DNA of 63,959 nt, from assembly GCA_017445585.1 (NCBI GenBank), contig JAFSTX010000012.1, positions 1 to 63,959 of the forward strand, written 5' to 3'. The position numbers and the translations under genes are program-made. This stretch comes from Lachnospiraceae bacterium (lineage in GTDB: Bacteria > Bacillota > Clostridia > Lachnospirales > Lachnospiraceae). Under the pieces are notes generated by a model. It was not told the DNA's origin and searched no databases. It saw nothing but the letters and a program-made list of their open reading frames with translations. Within the stretch, counting starts at the first letter, position 1, and the number at the start of each line of letters is the position of its first letter. Below are positions 17,041 to 26,921 of this stretch, one piece after another.

Positions 17041-18609
17041 ATGGCAAACAGATTCAGAAGATTCATATGCATACTGATGGCGCTGCTTATGACGGCGGCC
17101 CTTGCGGCCTGCGCCGGCGACGGACCGGCTGAGACCGGGTCCACCGGCGCGGACAGCGCAGAGAGTGCAGCCGCGGGTTCTTCACAGGCGCAGGGCGATC
17201 CTGCTGCGGATAAGCCCGCACGGGTCCTTGAAGTCGGATTCGGCAAGGCCTGCATCACTCCCACCGCGGAGCAGCAGGCTGCCGGGATCAGGATGAAGGG
17301 CGGCGCATGCAAGGGCAAGCTGGAGGACATCTACGCGATCACACTTGTGTTCAGGGACGAAGAGGGCAATCTGGCAGTCCATATCGTGACAGACCTTTCC
17401 GTCGGCGGCATGGCTGACGACGTGTCCAAACCCCAGGGAGTGTGCGACATGGCCCGCGGCTCTATTAAGAAGAAACTCGGGATCGACCCTTCGGTCGTCA
17501 CGGTCGGCGGCACGCACAATCACAGCCAGGTGGACTATTCTTCAAAGAACGAGGTCAACGCCGAATGGGTCAGCGACGTGCTCCTGCCTCAGATAGTGGA
17601 CTCCGTGCAGCAGGCGCTGGACGATCTTTCTCCCGCCAGAATGTATATCGGGCGCTCACGTACGAACAAGCTTACCTTTGTCAGGCGCTACTGGCTGAAG
17701 GACGGCACGTTCTATGACGGATACCGCGAGCTGCGCGACGGCGATGTCGACAGACACGAGTCCGAAGCCGACGAAGAGATACAGCTGGTGAAGTTTACCA
17801 GAGAGGGCAAAAAGGACGTCGTGATCGTAAACTGGCAGACGCACGCGACGAAGGTGAGCAGCAACGGCCGCGAGATCTGCGCGGATTTCGTCGGCACGCT
17901 GCGTGACACCGTGGAGGCACAGCTCGGCGTGGACTGCGTCTTTTACCAGGGCGCCTGCGGCAATCTCGCGCCGAACAGCCGCATAGCGGGCGAAGGCCCC
18001 GTCTCGGATCAGGGAGGCTGGGACGGCGCGCAAAGGCTGGGCAGGGCGGTCGCTGCGTACGTCGTCGATGCGGTCGAGTCCGACGTCTTCAGTGAAGTGG
18101 AGACCGGTCTTGTGAAGATGCAGCGGCTCACGGTAAACGGCGAGGTAAAACGCTTTGCCGAGAAGGGCGATCAGCTCTACAACGACGCCCTCAAGGTACA
18201 GGAGTTTTCGAAGACCGCCACCGACAACTACGAGACCGCCGCCTACGCGGCGCAGTTCGGGATCGAGACGGTCTATCACGCCAACTCCATAGTCCAGAAC
18301 GCGGAGCTTGGACAGTACAAGGAATACGAACTTAATATTATTTCGATCGGCGACGTGGCCATGGTCACTCTGCCGATGGAGTTCTTTGACACGACCGGCA
18401 TGCAGATCAAGGAGGGCTCGCCCTTTGACATGACGCTCCTGCTCGGATATTCATGCGCCAAGGGCAAATACGTGGCGGATATCGACGCCTGGCAGCACGG
18501 TGGATACGAGTCCTACTGCACCTACTTCAAGGAAGGCACCGCAGAGGAAGCGGTGGGGTATTACCTTGAGAACCTGAATCTGCTTTATCCGATAAGAAAA
18601 GGAGAATGA
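17041..18609 (+). CDS. ceramidase-fold lipoprotein A
   Basis: A 522-residue lipoprotein; signal peptide ends ALAAC with Cys24, then a Gly/Ser/Ala linker. From about residue 65 it has the neutral ceramidase fold: GFGKACITPT, metal-site candidate GGTHNHSQVDYSS, NWQTHATKV, and GACGNLAPNSR. In the last motif Ala stands where the catalytic Ser of GD[TV]SPN is expected, so classical ceramidase chemistry is doubtful. It is much closer to the C-terminal domain of the 1715-aa protein at 26,922 than to the cytoplasmic relative at 4,614. Located on the outer face of the membrane next to the paralog at 18,633. Confidence 0.75.
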   Translation: MANRFRRFICILMALLMTAALAACAGDGPAETGSTGADSAESAAAGSSQAQGDPAADKPARVLEVGFGKACITPTAEQQAAGIRMKGGACKGKLEDIYAITLVFRDEEGNLAVHIVTDLSVGGMADDVSKPQGVCDMARGSIKKKLGIDPSVVTVGGTHNHSQVDYSSKNEVNAEWVSDVLLPQIVDSVQQALDDLSPARMYIGRSRTNKLTFVRRYWLKDGTFYDGYRELRDGDVDRHESEADEEIQLVKFTREGKKDVVIVNWQTHATKVSSNGREICADFVGTLRDTVEAQLGVDCVFYQGACGNLAPNSRIAGEGPVSDQGGWDGAQRLGRAVAAYVVDAVESDVFSEVETGLVKMQRLTVNGEVKRFAEKGDQLYNDALKVQEFSKTATDNYETAAYAAQFGIETVYHANSIVQNAELGQYKEYELNIISIGDVAMVTLPMEFFDTTGMQIKEGSPFDMTLLLGYSCAKGKYVADIDAWQHGGYESYCTYFKEGTAEEAVGYYLENLNLLYPIRKGE

Positions 18610-18632
18610 TCCTTAGTTTACAAGGAGGAGAT

Positions 18633-19970
18633 ATGATGAAAAAACTGATCTGTGTATTGATGGCGCTTGCGATGCTGCTTACTCTGGCCGCGTGCGGCGG
18701 CACGGACGCATCCGAGGCAGGCGGTGAAAACGGGACTGAAGAAGGTACCGGGAGCGGCGCCGAGACTCAGGGCAGCGGACAGTTCGAGGTAGGCTTTGCC
18801 AAGGTAGATATCACCCCCGATAAGCCGGTGCATCTTGCCAGCTACGGCGATGCCGACACCCGCATATCCGAGTCGGTGTCGCATCCTATATTCGTGCACA
18901 CTGTGGCTCTGCGCGACGCTGACGGAGGGACCGTAGTCATACTTACCACGGATCTTTCCTGGGGCGGCGGCAAGGAAGCCATGAACGACATAAGGCCGAT
19001 GATCGAAGAGAGATTCGGACTGACGAAGGACCGCGTCATGATCGGCGGCATTCACAACCACAATGCCATGGATTACGGCTATCCCGACGCCAATGACCAG
19101 GAGTGGATGGTCTTTTATCAGAATTGCATGGTCGAATCGGTTCAGCAGGCCCTTGATGACCTGGCTCCCGCCAGGGTCGAGATAGGGCGCACCGCGACGA
19201 AGAATCTGACCTTTGTCCGCAGATACCTCCTTGAAAACGGCAATTATAAGGGAGACAACTTCAACATGGACGACAACAGCCCGATCGTATCGCATGAGAG
19301 CGAGGCGGATGAAGAGGTCCAGCTCGTCAGGTTCGTCAGAGAAGGAGAACACAAGGACATCGTCATGGTGAACTGGCAGGCGCACGCAGCCAAGCACGGC
19401 CACACCAGATCCATATCCGCCGACTTTGCGGGACCGCTCCGCGATAAAGTGGAGGAGGCCACGGGCGCATGGTGCGTGTTCTATCAGGGAGCCTGCGGCA
19501 ACCTCAACCCCACCAGCCGCATCGAGGGCGAGTGCCCCACGGGCGGCAACGGCTATGAAAACGCTGTAAAGCACGGTGAGCTCGTAGCCGACGTGGTGCT
19601 CAAGGCCCTGAACGACGGTACGACGATGAAAGAGATCAATACGGGGCGCGTACAGGTCCACCAGGAGAACTTCATCACCGACGAGAGTTTTGACGAGTCA
19701 AATACGATCGCCTGCGGAGACCTGTCCTTCGTCACCCTGCCCGCAGAGTTCTTTGACTGCCTCGGCAAGACGATAAAGGACGATACGCCCTTTGAGATGA
19801 CGGTCCTGCTCGGCTTCCACTGCGGACCCGGCCAGTATCTGCCCAGCATGGAGGGTTATATGCACGGAGGATACGAGGTCAGGAACACCAGATATACCAG
19901 GGCAGGCAGCGGTGAGAGGTTCGTCGAGTTCTATTTGGAGAAGCTGAACGCTCTGTTTGCGGAGAGGTAA
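18633..19970 (+). CDS. ceramidase-fold lipoprotein B
   Basis: About 445 residues starting MMKKLICVLMAL; AAGGAGG (18622-18628) supports ATG 18633 or the adjacent ATG 18636, not the upstream ATG at 18606. Signal peptide with TLAAC, lipidated Cys21. Ceramidase-fold signatures: VDITPDKPVHLASYGD, GGIHNHNAMDY, NWQAHAAKHGH, and GACGNLNPTSR, where Asn replaces the expected catalytic Ser. Compared with paralog A the metal-site loops are conserved but the SITP-proximal loop differs (ASYGDAD rather than the Cys-containing loop), suggesting a different substrate. End of the first operon; about 200 bp follow before the next gene. Confidence 0.75.
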   Translation: MMKKLICVLMALAMLLTLAACGGTDASEAGGENGTEEGTGSGAETQGSGQFEVGFAKVDITPDKPVHLASYGDADTRISESVSHPIFVHTVALRDADGGTVVILTTDLSWGGGKEAMNDIRPMIEERFGLTKDRVMIGGIHNHNAMDYGYPDANDQEWMVFYQNCMVESVQQALDDLAPARVEIGRTATKNLTFVRRYLLENGNYKGDNFNMDDNSPIVSHESEADEEVQLVRFVREGEHKDIVMVNWQAHAAKHGHTRSISADFAGPLRDKVEEATGAWCVFYQGACGNLNPTSRIEGECPTGGNGYENAVKHGELVADVVLKALNDGTTMKEINTGRVQVHQENFITDESFDESNTIACGDLSFVTLPAEFFDCLGKTIKDDTPFEMTVLLGFHCGPGQYLPSMEGYMHGGYEVRNTRYTRAGSGERFVEFYLEKLNALFAER

Positions 19971-20096
19971 ATTGGCAAATTCATGTATGCGGCGCAGTTC
20001 GGCAACTGAAACGGACCGGACGCGAAGAGAGAACTTTGAAGGGGCCTGATAAAAACATTTTTGACAATTATTACGTTGTATTACTTCGCTTGACTA

Positions 20097-20125
20097 TTGA
20101 TATTTATACTTTTATGTAATAAAAT
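20097..20125 (+). promoter_or_regulatory. promoter of the surface-protein cluster
   Basis: TTGATA (20097-20102), 17-bp spacer, TAAAAT (20120-20125), in a strongly A/T-rich 200-bp gap and about 50 bp before the ATG at 20178. A TTGACT at 20090 could be an alternative -35 box. Confidence 0.55.
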
Positions 20126-20177
20126 AATTTTATTAAGTGGTCAGTTTGGCTAAAAAAAGAATGGAATAGGTACAAAT

Positions 20178-21725
20178 ATGAAGATAAGAGCCTTATTTTT
20201 CTGTTTTCTGATGTCAGCTGCTGTCCTGATGCTCGCTTCATGCGGTCAGGAAGGACCTGCCACGCAGGATCCCGGTCAGACCGAGGCTGCTTCCGATACG
20301 CAGGAAGCCTCCGCCGAGCCCACCACTGAGGAGGCGGGAGTCCCCGCTCTCGGTTCCGGTTCCGAACTCTATTTCAATATGTACAGGGAGCTTTACGAGG
20401 GCAAGGCCGACGACGCGCTGACAGGGCGTGAAAAGAACATGGAAGACGGTTTCTTCCACGTGCCTCTCGCCATTGGCGGAGAGGTGAAAGAAGTCCTGGT
20501 CAAAAGCCGTATAGTCACGAACAAGATCGATACGGGCTTCGCCTTCTCGCTCGTTTTTTCCGAAGAGAACAAAGTGGCTGAGGTCTATTCCATCGAAGAG
20601 ATGGGCGGATCCATAGTCGCGAAGAGATATTTCGTTTCATCGCTCGAAGGCAGTACTCTCACCGTTTGCACCAACAACACGAATTCCGGCGAGATGATCC
20701 CCCTCGAACTCGCGCCGGACGCCGTCGTCTATGACGTCAGCGACGAAGAAAAGGATTTCGGCGCCGAGACCGAGCTCGAGTCCATGGACGAGGTAGTCGC
20801 GGCAGCGGACGGCAGCGGCAAGGTCATCGCGGTGTGGGTCCTTTCGAGGGCGTCCCAGAACACCGGCCGCGGAGTCTGCATCTGCGGCGCTTCCGCTACC
20901 GGAGGCGAGCACCTTCCCGGCTGCGACGGCACGGTGCTCTATTACTGGAAGCCCTGGACCAATTCCACGTCCATACCCACTACCAGCGGTTACTGGTATC
21001 TGGACGTCGAGGGTGGAGAGATCTATCTCGACACCGGTTACAAGGTCCTCACCTCCGAGGACATCTTCCTCGACCTGAACGGCCAGACCATATACGGACC
21101 CACGTCTTCGTCGGGCTGTACCTCGTTCTATTTCCTTCAGGATGCGTCCGTAACCATCAATATCACGATACTTGACTCAAAGGGCGGCGGAAAGATCAAG
21201 CCGCGCAGCCTGTACGGGCCCGACGGCAATCTCGACGGTTCGCTCCAGTCCAGATTCGCCGTCTACACAGGTCCCAAACACTGCATGACCATCTACGGCG
21301 GGACGATCGACGGGAGCGAGGTCGAGGGCGCCGGAGGACAGGGCACCCTGATCCGCGTCATAAACGGAGGAATACTCAATATCCACGGAGGCACACTGAT
21401 AGGCACCAAGGGTACTTCCAACACCGGAAACTGCGTCTTTTGCAGCGGCACCATGAACATGAGCGGCGGCACTATCATGAACGGCAAGTCCAAGAAGGGC
21501 GGAAACGTCTTCATCGGCAGCTATGAGAACGCCGGCGTCACATATTACGGCAAGTTCTATATGACCGGCGGCGTGATCAAAAACGGCTCTGCCACTATCT
21601 GCGGAGGCAACCTGGCCTACTATGCCGACGGTGTATTCGAGCAGACAGGCGGTGAGATCACCGGAGGCAAGGCCCCCGACGATCCGGAGATCTATATCTA
21701 TCCAAAGTTCGATCCCGCGGCTTAG
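20178..21725 (+). CDS. surface lipoprotein with one CxCG-knuckle / beta-helix module
   Basis: A 515-residue protein: signal peptide ending MLASC (Cys22), acidic low-complexity linker to about 60, an unfamiliar alpha/beta domain to about 230, then a knuckle CICGASATGGEHLPGCDG from residue 234. After it come WKPWTN, VFLDLNG-like and glycine-rich rungs (MTIYGGTIDG, LNIHGGTLIG, MNMSGGTIM, KKGGNVFIG, YMTGGVIKNG). The C-x-C ... H ... C spacing resembles a small metal-binding knuckle; the rungs are typical of right-handed beta-helices. It is the first and smallest of four related proteins and probably displays its module at the cell surface. No known family recognised for the module. Confidence 0.8.
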   Translation: MKIRALFFCFLMSAAVLMLASCGQEGPATQDPGQTEAASDTQEASAEPTTEEAGVPALGSGSELYFNMYRELYEGKADDALTGREKNMEDGFFHVPLAIGGEVKEVLVKSRIVTNKIDTGFAFSLVFSEENKVAEVYSIEEMGGSIVAKRYFVSSLEGSTLTVCTNNTNSGEMIPLELAPDAVVYDVSDEEKDFGAETELESMDEVVAAADGSGKVIAVWVLSRASQNTGRGVCICGASATGGEHLPGCDGTVLYYWKPWTNSTSIPTTSGYWYLDVEGGEIYLDTGYKVLTSEDIFLDLNGQTIYGPTSSSGCTSFYFLQDASVTINITILDSKGGGKIKPRSLYGPDGNLDGSLQSRFAVYTGPKHCMTIYGGTIDGSEVEGAGGQGTLIRVINGGILNIHGGTLIGTKGTSNTGNCVFCSGTMNMSGGTIMNGKSKKGGNVFIGSYENAGVTYYGKFYMTGGVIKNGSATICGGNLAYYADGVFEQTGGEITGGKAPDDPEIYIYPKFDPAA

Positions 21726-21743
21726 CGCGGAGTGGAGGAAGCT

Positions 21744-24700
21744 ATGAGCGAGAACAAAACCAAAAGCAAAAAATCGATAGTCATCATCGCTGCGGCGCTT
21801 GCCGCGGTCCTGATAGCGGGCGGAGCACTTGCCTTCTTCCTGGGGCGGGGCGATACGTCTGAGCCAACGGAGAGCGTGGAACAGACATCTCAGGAGCCCG
21901 TGACGCTTCCGACGGAGAATACCGATCCCGTTCCTTCGCAGCCTGCCGGAGTCTGGCACTGCATCTGCGGTACCGGGACCGGAGAGCACCTGCCCGGCTG
22001 CGACGGCAGTGAGTACGAGTGGACTCCCTGGACGGACGCGAGCATCCTGCCTACCGCCTCCGGGTATTACTACCTGGACTGCGACGTCAGGCTGGAAAAC
22101 TCCGAGAACGTCGCTAATTTCACCCAGAACGCCATCGTATATCTGGATCTGAACGGACACAAGGTACACAGTTCCACACGTGTATACAGGATGGCTTCTT
22201 CCAATCAGAACGTCGACCTGACGATCCTCGACTCGGCTGGCGGAGGTTCTGTCGTTATGGATACCCATCCCAACGGCGCGTCGCTGGTGCTCCTTGACGC
22301 TTCCGGATCCAAGAGCCTGACCATCTACGGCGGCATCTTTGACGGATCCGCGCTCGAGGCGGTCGGCGAAGACGGCGTCAGCCTCAAGAACGGCGCACTC
22401 ATCAGAGTCGGCGGCGGAGTCCTGAATATCCACGGCGGCACATTCATAGGCGCAAAGCGCGCCAACGCCGGCGGCACGGTCTATGTCCAGAACGCAGAAT
22501 TCAATATGACCGGCGGCGAAATCATGAACGGCTCAGCGAACAACGCCGGCAACGTCATGATCCGCACGTCCACATTCAACATGACCGGCGGTGCTATCCA
22601 CGGCGGCGTGGCCGAAGGCGCGGAAAACAGCCGCGGCGGCAATATATTCAGCGACAGGGGCACCATCAGGATCTCAGGCACTGCCGAGGTCTATGACGGC
22701 AAGGCCACATACCTCGGAGAGAATATCTTCACCAACCTGATCGCCGAGCTTACGAACGACGGCAAGGTCTATTTCAACGGACGGGACGGACACGGCATCT
22801 ATCCGGCCCCTCTCAATCCCGAGGATCCGAACCACATGGTCTGTATCTGCGGCGGCAAAAAAGACGGCGGCCACAGGACGGGGTGCGACGGCAGCGTCTA
22901 TGCCTGGAGGCCCTGGACGGAGACCGATTCGCTTCCTGCAACGACAGGCTATTTCTATCTCGCGAACGACGTCGAGATCACCAAGACCATGCTCGTCACC
23001 ACGGCCGAGGAGATACATCTGGACCTCAACGGCCATACCGTGACCGGCAGGACCCGCATCTATCAGATGGCCTCTGCCAAGATCGACGACACCCTGACCA
23101 TCTGCGACAGTGTGGGCGGCGGAAGAGTAGTCCTCAGGAAATACAACGAGGGCGGCACCTTTGCCGCTATCGGCAATACTGGTGAAAAGACCGTCACGAT
23201 CTTTGGCGGCACCTATGACGCTTCCGAGATCAACACGGAGAAGAACGGTGCCTTCATGAGAGTCGGCTCCGCCAGCAGCAGGCTCAACCTGCGCGGCGGC
23301 ACGATCATCGGCGGCAAGGCCAACGGAGGCGGCGCGATACACATCAACGAAGGCAAGATGGTCATGAGCGGCGGCACAGTCCGCGGCGGCCGCGCCGAAA
23401 ACGGCGGTAATATCGTCGTCAGCAAGGGCAGCTTTACCATGACCGGCGGTACGGTCCGCGGAGGCAAGGCCCTCATGAAGACCGGCTCCCTCGGACGCGG
23501 CGGCAATATCTTCAACAACGAAGGTTCTGTCAAGATCTCCGGCAGCGCCAAGGTTTACGACGGATCCTCAGTTGGCAACGGACCGAATATCTTCAGCACC
23601 GGCAAGGCAAATACCAATGTTGCGGCAGGCTGCGCGTACTTCTCAGAGGCTGCTGGCCACGGCATCTACCCGGCTCCGCTCAATCCGGAGGACCCGAACC
23701 ATTCGGTCTGTATCTGCGGCGGCGTGGGCGGAACGCACCTTTACGGCTGCGACGGTACCAAATACGCGTGGAGGCCCTGGACCGAGACAGATTCCCTGCC
23801 TTCCAAGTCCGGCAGGTACTACCTGGCTAATGACGTGACCATATCCAAAACGATAAAACTGGAGTCGGCTGCGGATATTTTCCTCGACCTCAACGGACGC
23901 ACGATAACCGGCACCACACGTATATACGAGATCGCCTCGGCCAAGATCGACGACAGCCTGACGATCTGCGACAGCGTGGGCGGCGGCAGCGTAGTATTGA
24001 AAGACTACACCGAAGGCGCGACCTTTGCCGCCATCGGCAATACCGGCAATAAGACGATCACCATCTACGGCGGCACATTTGACGCCTCAACTATCACGGC
24101 GGACAAGAACGGGTCCTTCCTGAGGGCCGGTACGCAGACCTGCTCCGTCAATATCCACGGCGGCGAGATCATCGGCGGCAAGGCCGTAAACGGCGGCAGC
24201 CTCCATATCAGCGGCGGCGCTCTCCTTATGACCGGAGGCACGGTCCGCGGCGGCAGCGCCGAGAACGGCGGAAACATCACGGTAAGCAAGGGCACGCTTA
24301 CCATGACCGGCGGCGAGATCAGGGGCGGCGCAGCAACAATGACCACAGGTTCCCTTGGCCGCGGCGGAAACATCTTCAATAACGGCGGAAAACTCGCGAT
24401 ATCCGGCAGCGCCAGGATCAGCGACGGGACTTCCGTCGGCAATGGACCGAATATCTATAACGCGGGAGAGTATTCCTGCGAGGTAGCCGACGGCTGCGCG
24501 GTGCTCAGCAGCGCCGCCGGCGACGGCATCTTCCCCGAGCCTCCCGTTCCTGCCGATGAGAACCACATGCACTGTATCTGCGGCAGCACGACTGACGAGC
24601 ATCTGTCCGGCTGCGACGGCACCAGGGTCGCATGGAGCGCGTGGAAGAGCGCGTCCAGCCTGCCCGTCTCTTCCGGATACTTCTATCTGGATACCGACGT

Positions 24701-26831
24701 TACCGTGACAGAGACCAACATTATCGAGGGCAAGGTCAACGTCTGTCTGGACCTCAATGGCCATACCGTAAGTTCGACTGCCCGTATTTACAACCTGGCC
24801 AAGGGCGATCCCGCCAGCCTCACGTTGCTTGACTGCGCGGGCGGCGGCAAGGTCGTCATGACTGAGTTCAACGAAGGCGGAACCTTCGTCGCGGTCGGCA
24901 ACAAAGGAGACAAGACCTTTACCGTCTACGGCGGCACCTTCGACGCTTCGGCCATCGAGACCACCGAGGGCAACGGCGCGTTCATGCGCAGTACTGCCTC
25001 GGAGGGCTTTACTCATACCGTCAACATCCACGGCGGCACGATCATAGGCGGCAAAGCCTCCGATACTAAACCGGGCGGCGCCATCTATATGAAGAACGCG
25101 GGAACCGTGCTTAATATCACAGGAGGCGTCGTGAAGGACGGCACTGCCAAAAACGGCGGCAATATTTTCATCGACGGCGCCGCGATGACCATGATCGGCG
25201 GCGAGGTCACGGGCGGCAAGGTCACCAACCTCGGCGGCAACGTCTATCTCTACAACGGAGCCTCCATGACCATGAGCGGCGGCGTTATCGGCGGCGGAAG
25301 CGCCGAAGAAGGCGGCGGCAATATCGTGATCAACGACAGCTCGATGACCATGAGCGGAGGCGAGATCGCGGGCGGTGGCAACGCCAAGAACGGCGCGAAT
25401 ATCCGCATCCAGGGGTCCGCCAGTTCGTTTGACATGACCGGCGGCGAGGTTCATGACGGCGTCACCACAGGCGCTAATCCCCGCGGCGGAAATATCCTCA
25501 ACAACGCAGCTGCTGTCAGCGTCACAGGAAGCGCAAAGATCTATGACGGCATCGGCAAGACCGATGAGAACGGCGACGGCAATATTTATACCATTGGCGG
25601 CGGCACTACGACCGTTGCAGAGGGCTGCGCATACTATTCAGAAGGCTTTGACCCGGGGTCCGGCACCGATCCCGGCACTGATCCGGGAACTGACCCTGAG
25701 CCCGGTACCGATCCCGAACCCGGCACCGAGCCCGGTACGGGCGAGTCTGACCACAAACACTGCGTCTGCGGCAGTTCTTCGGAGACTCATCTTCCCGGCT
25801 GCGACGGGACGGAGCAGACCTGGACGCAGTGGAGCGACACGACATCGCTTCCGAAGGAATCCGGCTACTACGTGCTTGTCAAGGACGTGACCGTTACATC
25901 CACCATAGAGGTAACCAAGAACAACTCGGCCATTTATCTCGATCTCAACGGCCACAAGATCACGTCGACGACGCGCATCTACAACCTTGCAAAGGATGCT
26001 GTGGTGAGTCTCACGGTCCTCGACTGTAAGGAAAGCGGCAGCGTTGTCATGACAGACTACACCGGCGGCGGCACCTTTGCGGTTATCGGAAATAACGGCA
26101 ATAAGACTCTCACTATCTACGGCGGGACCTTTGACGCCACCGCGATCAGTGCCACCGGCGGCAGCGGAAGCTTTGTCAGGGCGACCGCCACGGGCTCGGC
26201 CAAGTGTGTAGTCAATATCCACGGCGGCACGATCAAGGGAGGTTCGACGGGAACGGACAAGCCCGGCGGCACGATCTATATGAAGGGCGCGGGCAGCACG
26301 TTTAATATCACCGGCGGCAGTATTGTCGGCGGATCCACCAAGAACGGCGGTAACGTCTACGCTGACGGCGCGACGGTGAACATGACCGGCGGCTCGGTCT
26401 CGGGCGGCTCGGCAACGCTCGGCGGCAATATCTACCTCTACAACGGCGCGTCGATGACGATGGCGGGCGGCAGCATCACCGGTGGTTCGGGTTCTGACGG
26501 CGGCGGAAACATACTGATAAACAATGGTCAGATGACGATGACCGGCGGTGTGATCACGTCCGGAAGCGCGCCCACGGGCGGCAATATCCGTATCCAGAAC
26601 TCCGCGAGCACCCTGACTATGACCGGCGGTGAGATCAGCGGCGGCAGCACGTCGGGCTCCAACCCGCGCGGCGGCAATATAATGAACAACGCGGCCACGG
26701 TCAGTATCTCGGGCGGCGCCAAAGTGTATGACGGCGTCGGCAAGACCGATGAGAACGGCGACGGCAATATCTATACCATAGGCAGCGGCACGACCAACGT
26801 CGAGCCCGGCTGCGCGTATTTCACCGACTGA
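21744..26831 (+). CDS. giant membrane-anchored protein with five CxCG-knuckle / beta-helix modules
   Basis: 1695 residues. The ATG at 21744 is preceded by GGAGGAAGCT; a GTG 12 bp upstream is less likely. A single N-terminal transmembrane anchor (about 14-36, IVIIAAALAAVLIAGGALAFFLG) lacks a lipobox, so the bulk is extracytoplasmic. Five knuckles begin at residues 73, 367, 656, 944 and 1340, each followed by W-x2-W and 250-300 residues of LDLNG, TIYGGTFDAS, NIHGGTIIGG, MTMTGGxIxGG and GGNI rungs. A Pro/Gly/Asp/Thr linker (DPGTDPGTDPEPGTDPEPGT) precedes the last module. The GGNI/MTGG rungs recall Chlamydia Pmp GGAI repeats, perhaps by convergence. Likely adhesin or scaffold; no enzymatic motif seen. 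Confidence 0.8.
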   Translation: MSENKTKSKKSIVIIAAALAAVLIAGGALAFFLGRGDTSEPTESVEQTSQEPVTLPTENTDPVPSQPAGVWHCICGTGTGEHLPGCDGSEYEWTPWTDASILPTASGYYYLDCDVRLENSENVANFTQNAIVYLDLNGHKVHSSTRVYRMASSNQNVDLTILDSAGGGSVVMDTHPNGASLVLLDASGSKSLTIYGGIFDGSALEAVGEDGVSLKNGALIRVGGGVLNIHGGTFIGAKRANAGGTVYVQNAEFNMTGGEIMNGSANNAGNVMIRTSTFNMTGGAIHGGVAEGAENSRGGNIFSDRGTIRISGTAEVYDGKATYLGENIFTNLIAELTNDGKVYFNGRDGHGIYPAPLNPEDPNHMVCICGGKKDGGHRTGCDGSVYAWRPWTETDSLPATTGYFYLANDVEITKTMLVTTAEEIHLDLNGHTVTGRTRIYQMASAKIDDTLTICDSVGGGRVVLRKYNEGGTFAAIGNTGEKTVTIFGGTYDASEINTEKNGAFMRVGSASSRLNLRGGTIIGGKANGGGAIHINEGKMVMSGGTVRGGRAENGGNIVVSKGSFTMTGGTVRGGKALMKTGSLGRGGNIFNNEGSVKISGSAKVYDGSSVGNGPNIFSTGKANTNVAAGCAYFSEAAGHGIYPAPLNPEDPNHSVCICGGVGGTHLYGCDGTKYAWRPWTETDSLPSKSGRYYLANDVTISKTIKLESAADIFLDLNGRTITGTTRIYEIASAKIDDSLTICDSVGGGSVVLKDYTEGATFAAIGNTGNKTITIYGGTFDASTITADKNGSFLRAGTQTCSVNIHGGEIIGGKAVNGGSLHISGGALLMTGGTVRGGSAENGGNITVSKGTLTMTGGEIRGGAATMTTGSLGRGGNIFNNGGKLAISGSARISDGTSVGNGPNIYNAGEYSCEVADGCAVLSSAAGDGIFPEPPVPADENHMHCICGSTTDEHLSGCDGTRVAWSAWKSASSLPVSSGYFYLDTDVTVTETNIIEGKVNVCLDLNGHTVSSTARIYNLAKGDPASLTLLDCAGGGKVVMTEFNEGGTFVAVGNKGDKTFTVYGGTFDASAIETTEGNGAFMRSTASEGFTHTVNIHGGTIIGGKASDTKPGGAIYMKNAGTVLNITGGVVKDGTAKNGGNIFIDGAAMTMIGGEVTGGKVTNLGGNVYLYNGASMTMSGGVIGGGSAEEGGGNIVINDSSMTMSGGEIAGGGNAKNGANIRIQGSASSFDMTGGEVHDGVTTGANPRGGNILNNAAAVSVTGSAKIYDGIGKTDENGDGNIYTIGGGTTTVAEGCAYYSEGFDPGSGTDPGTDPGTDPEPGTDPEPGTEPGTGESDHKHCVCGSSSETHLPGCDGTEQTWTQWSDTTSLPKESGYYVLVKDVTVTSTIEVTKNNSAIYLDLNGHKITSTTRIYNLAKDAVVSLTVLDCKESGSVVMTDYTGGGTFAVIGNNGNKTLTIYGGTFDATAISATGGSGSFVRATATGSAKCVVNIHGGTIKGGSTGTDKPGGTIYMKGAGSTFNITGGSIVGGSTKNGGNVYADGATVNMTGGSVSGGSATLGGNIYLYNGASMTMAGGSITGGSGSDGGGNILINNGQMTMTGGVITSGSAPTGGNIRIQNSASTLTMTGGEISGGSTSGSNPRGGNIMNNAATVSISGGAKVYDGVGKTDENGDGNIYTIGSGTTNVEPGCAYFTD
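26034..26136 (+). repeat. 103-bp near-identical segment shared with 27282-27384
   Basis: Direct comparison gives 99 of 103 identical bases between the last module of the 1695-aa gene and the first module of the 1715-aa gene, with further identity beyond (32 bp through CTTTGTCAGGGC). Offset is 1248 bp. Synonymous positions are conserved too, pointing to recent duplication or gene conversion. Confidence 0.85.
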
Positions 26832-26921
26832 CGCTGTGGTCCGGAATGCCCGCAGCGGGCAAATGAGTCCGGCATTTCGATATCGGGATCTGAATAGCAT
26901 AGAGAATGTGAGGAACAGGAG

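Noticed and set aside
21177-26900. Long leftward open frames (up to 455 aa) antisense to the repeat genes, and similar ones elsewhere
   Set aside because: They mirror the GGC-rich repeats of the genes on the plus strand, start without ribosome sites and resemble no protein family. They are shadows.
26832-26921. GC-rich hairpin between the two giant genes as a terminator
   Set aside because: GCCCGC/GCGGGC pairing exists but no T run follows and alternative pairings compete; not called.
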